DNA from: an uncultured Actinomyces sp.
Lineage (GTDB): Bacteria; Actinomycetota; Actinomycetes; Actinomycetales; Actinomycetaceae
DNA: 7,902 nt
Assembly: GCA_900556405.1 (NCBI GenBank)
Contig: USPB01000087.1
Location: forward strand, 1 to 7,902
Reading direction: 5' to 3'
Of this stretch, positions 5,693 to 7,902 are shown piece by piece. A program made the translations under genes and the position numbers. The number at the start of each line of letters is the position of its first letter. Position 1 is the first letter of the stretch. The notes below the pieces were generated by a model that saw nothing but the letters and a program-made list of their open reading frames with translations, did no database searches and was not told the origin of the DNA.

Positions 5693-6918
5693 GCCAGGCC
5701 TCCGGCAACGATGATGCGCGGCAGGTCATCCAGCGTGGAGCAATCCAGCAGGACACCTCGGCCGAGGTCGCGGCGGGCGCGCTCGTTCTCGGCACCGATA
5801 CGGATGATGGAGACGGGCACGTCGATGGGCGCCAGGCGGGCCAGGTGCGCCGCGTCGCTATCGCTCACCTGCGGACCGACGATGAGCGTCAGCGCGGAAA
5901 CGCCGGGGCGCTGGGCCACGGCCTCGCGCACGCGCAGGGGAAGATCCCCGAAGGAGCGCGCCGAGACCTCGGACAGCGCGTCCAGCATCCGCATGGCGTG
6001 CCCGGACGGCAGCCAGGACTCCGTCGTCGTCAGCGAGACGGGACGCGACTCGCGCAGGTTCGCCAGGCCCAGCGAGCCCGCGACCGACACCGCGGTCTCG
6101 AAGGACTCGTAGTCCCACGCGTCGCGCGACGTGTCCAGGACGATGACGTGGTGGGAGCGGTGCGTCTCCTCGTACTGGCGCACGATGAGCTTGCCCAAGC
6201 GCGCGGTCGACTGCCAGTGCACGGCGCGACGGTCGTCGCCCGGCTCATAATCGCGCAGGGCGTGGAAGGACACGTCGGAGCTCGAGAGCTTGCCGGTGGA
6301 CACACCCTCGACGTCCAGCTGGAAGCCGGTCGCGTCGAAGGGCACGCGCACGGTGCGAGGGTGCACGTGCAGGAGGACCGGCTCGTCCCACATGCGCACG
6401 CGGCGCAGCAGACCCAGCGCGTCCGAACGCACGGCTCGGGCGGGGCCGATGGCGATGAGGCCGCGGTGACGCGAGGAGATCAGGAACATCTCGTCCCAGG
6501 TCTCGTGGGCACCCAGCGGGGGTACGACGAATTCGCCGGTGCCCGAGCCGATCGGCAGCTCGATAATGCCCGAACGCACGGACCGAGAGCGCTCGTTACG
6601 CACCGAGATCTCGCCGACAGCCGTCTGACCGGCGACGATGCGTTCGTTCGGCACGCGGATCGACACGAGGTGCGGGGGCCGCCACGCCACACGCAGCGCG
6701 GCCAGCGTCAGCGCGACGACACCCGCGAGCGCGCAGGCCAGGGCCTCGACCCATTCGAGCGTCACCGCGAGCGCCAGGCCCACGATGATGAAGGCGATGA
6801 CCGCCCAGCCGATCGGGGTGACCGCCGACGCGATGGCTGCGAGGGGATGCGAAGGACCGGCCTTCGCCCTGCGGGGCGAGACCATCGTGGGGCTGTCCGT
6901 GCGCTTCCCTTGCATCAT
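5689..6918 (-). CDS. DUF58 domain membrane protein (MoxR partner)
   Basis: 409 residues from the ATG at 6918. DUF58 proteins are usually encoded next to MoxR ATPases and are thought to act as their adaptors or substrates; several have a von Willebrand A-like fold. Here a basic N-terminus is followed by two membrane spans (~35-54 and 57-78), then a beta-rich region (~83-200). The DUF58 signature lies at ~213-240: SDVSFHALRDYEPGDD continuing to RRAVHWQSTAR, with the conserved Arg222, Tyr224, Gly227-Asp228, Trp235 and Arg240. A vWA-like strand ends in DTSRD (262-266), a partial MIDAS in which the second Ser of DxSxS is Asp. The frame stays open upstream to a GTG at 7113, but that stretch overlaps MoxR and encodes an Arg-rich, unfolded-looking sequence. 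The ATG-ATG pair at 6918/6915, 17 nt after the MoxR stop, is therefore preferred. An AAGGA (6933-6937) is present, at a rather long 14 nt. Confidence 0.94.
   Translation of the reverse strand: MMQGKRTDSPTMVSPRRAKAGPSHPLAAIASAVTPIGWAVIAFIIVGLALAVTLEWVEALACALAGVVALTLAALRVAWRPPHLVSIRVPNERIVAGQTAVGEISVRNERSRSVRSGIIELPIGSGTGEFVVPPLGAHETWDEMFLISSRHRGLIAIGPARAVRSDALGLLRRVRMWDEPVLLHVHPRTVRVPFDATGFQLDVEGVSTGKLSSSDVSFHALRDYEPGDDRRAVHWQSTARLGKLIVRQYEETHRSHHVIVLDTSRDAWDYESFETAVSVAGSLGLANLRESRPVSLTTTESWLPSGHAMRMLDALSEVSARSFGDLPLRVREAVAQRPGVSALTLIVGPQVSDSDAAHLARLAPIDVPVSIIRIGAENERARRDLGRGVLLDCSTLDDLPRIIVAGGLA
5699..5703 (-). promoter_or_regulatory. Ribosome binding site for the transglutaminase-like gene
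   Basis: GGAGG, 6 nt before the ATG at 5692, inside the final codons (Gly-Gly-Leu-Ala) of the DUF58 gene. Together with the ATGA overlap it indicates coupled translation. Confidence 0.8.
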
Positions 6919-6935
6919 CGTGTCCGGTTCGTTCC

Positions 6936-7901
<966 letters not shown>

Positions 7902-7902
7902 G

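Noticed and set aside
3797..6112. 771-codon open frame on the plus strand
   Set aside because: It lies antisense to the transglutaminase-like and DUF58 genes, is very rich in Arg/Gly/His/Ala with no domain or membrane pattern, and is the expected shadow of codon bias in GC-rich DNA.

Overview
The window is a high-GC actinobacterial segment (strong G/C third-position bias, Shine-Dalgarno-led and overlapping genes). The protein style fits the Actinomycetaceae (Actinomyces/Schaalia-like). That placement is inferred from composition, protein style and gene order, not from a database match. All real genes lie on the minus strand, so transcription runs from position 7902 toward position 1. No RNA genes, mobile elements, CRISPR arrays or plus-strand genes are supported.

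In transcription order: a MoxR-family AAA+ ATPase (7901-6936); a DUF58 membrane-anchored protein (6918-5689); a large multi-pass TgpA-like transglutaminase-domain protein (5692-3020); a membrane Ser/Thr protein kinase with an FN3-like ectodomain (3023-1491); a 136-nt non-coding gap with a possible weak terminator and promoter; a soluble PP2C-family Ser/Thr phosphatase (1354-482); and an unrecognised Trp-rich protein whose 3' end is outside the window (482-<1). The first four genes are packed with a 17-nt gap and then two 4-nt overlaps. The last two share one base.

MoxR + DUF58 + transglutaminase-like + kinase + PP2C phosphatase is the set known in bifidobacteria as the PFNA cluster (kinase, FN3 protein, AAA-ATPase, DUF58, transglutaminase, phosphatase). 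The likely picture is a cell-envelope module. A MoxR ATPase acts as chaperone for a DUF58 partner and a multi-pass membrane protein with a large extracellular domain. A transmembrane kinase senses something outside, and a PP2C enzyme reverses its phosphorylation.

The most notable points are these. The transglutaminase core has lost its Cys (Asp566) and His (Arg609) and keeps only the Asp (Asp625), so it looks like a pseudoenzyme. The kinase carries an FN3-like domain with a Cys pair rather than PASTA repeats, has no Thr in its activation loop, and has a duplicated KTRLR motif before its membrane segment. The kinase starts at a TTG whose Shine-Dalgarno is also the acidic C-terminus of the preceding protein. 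An unknown protein is translationally coupled to the phosphatase.
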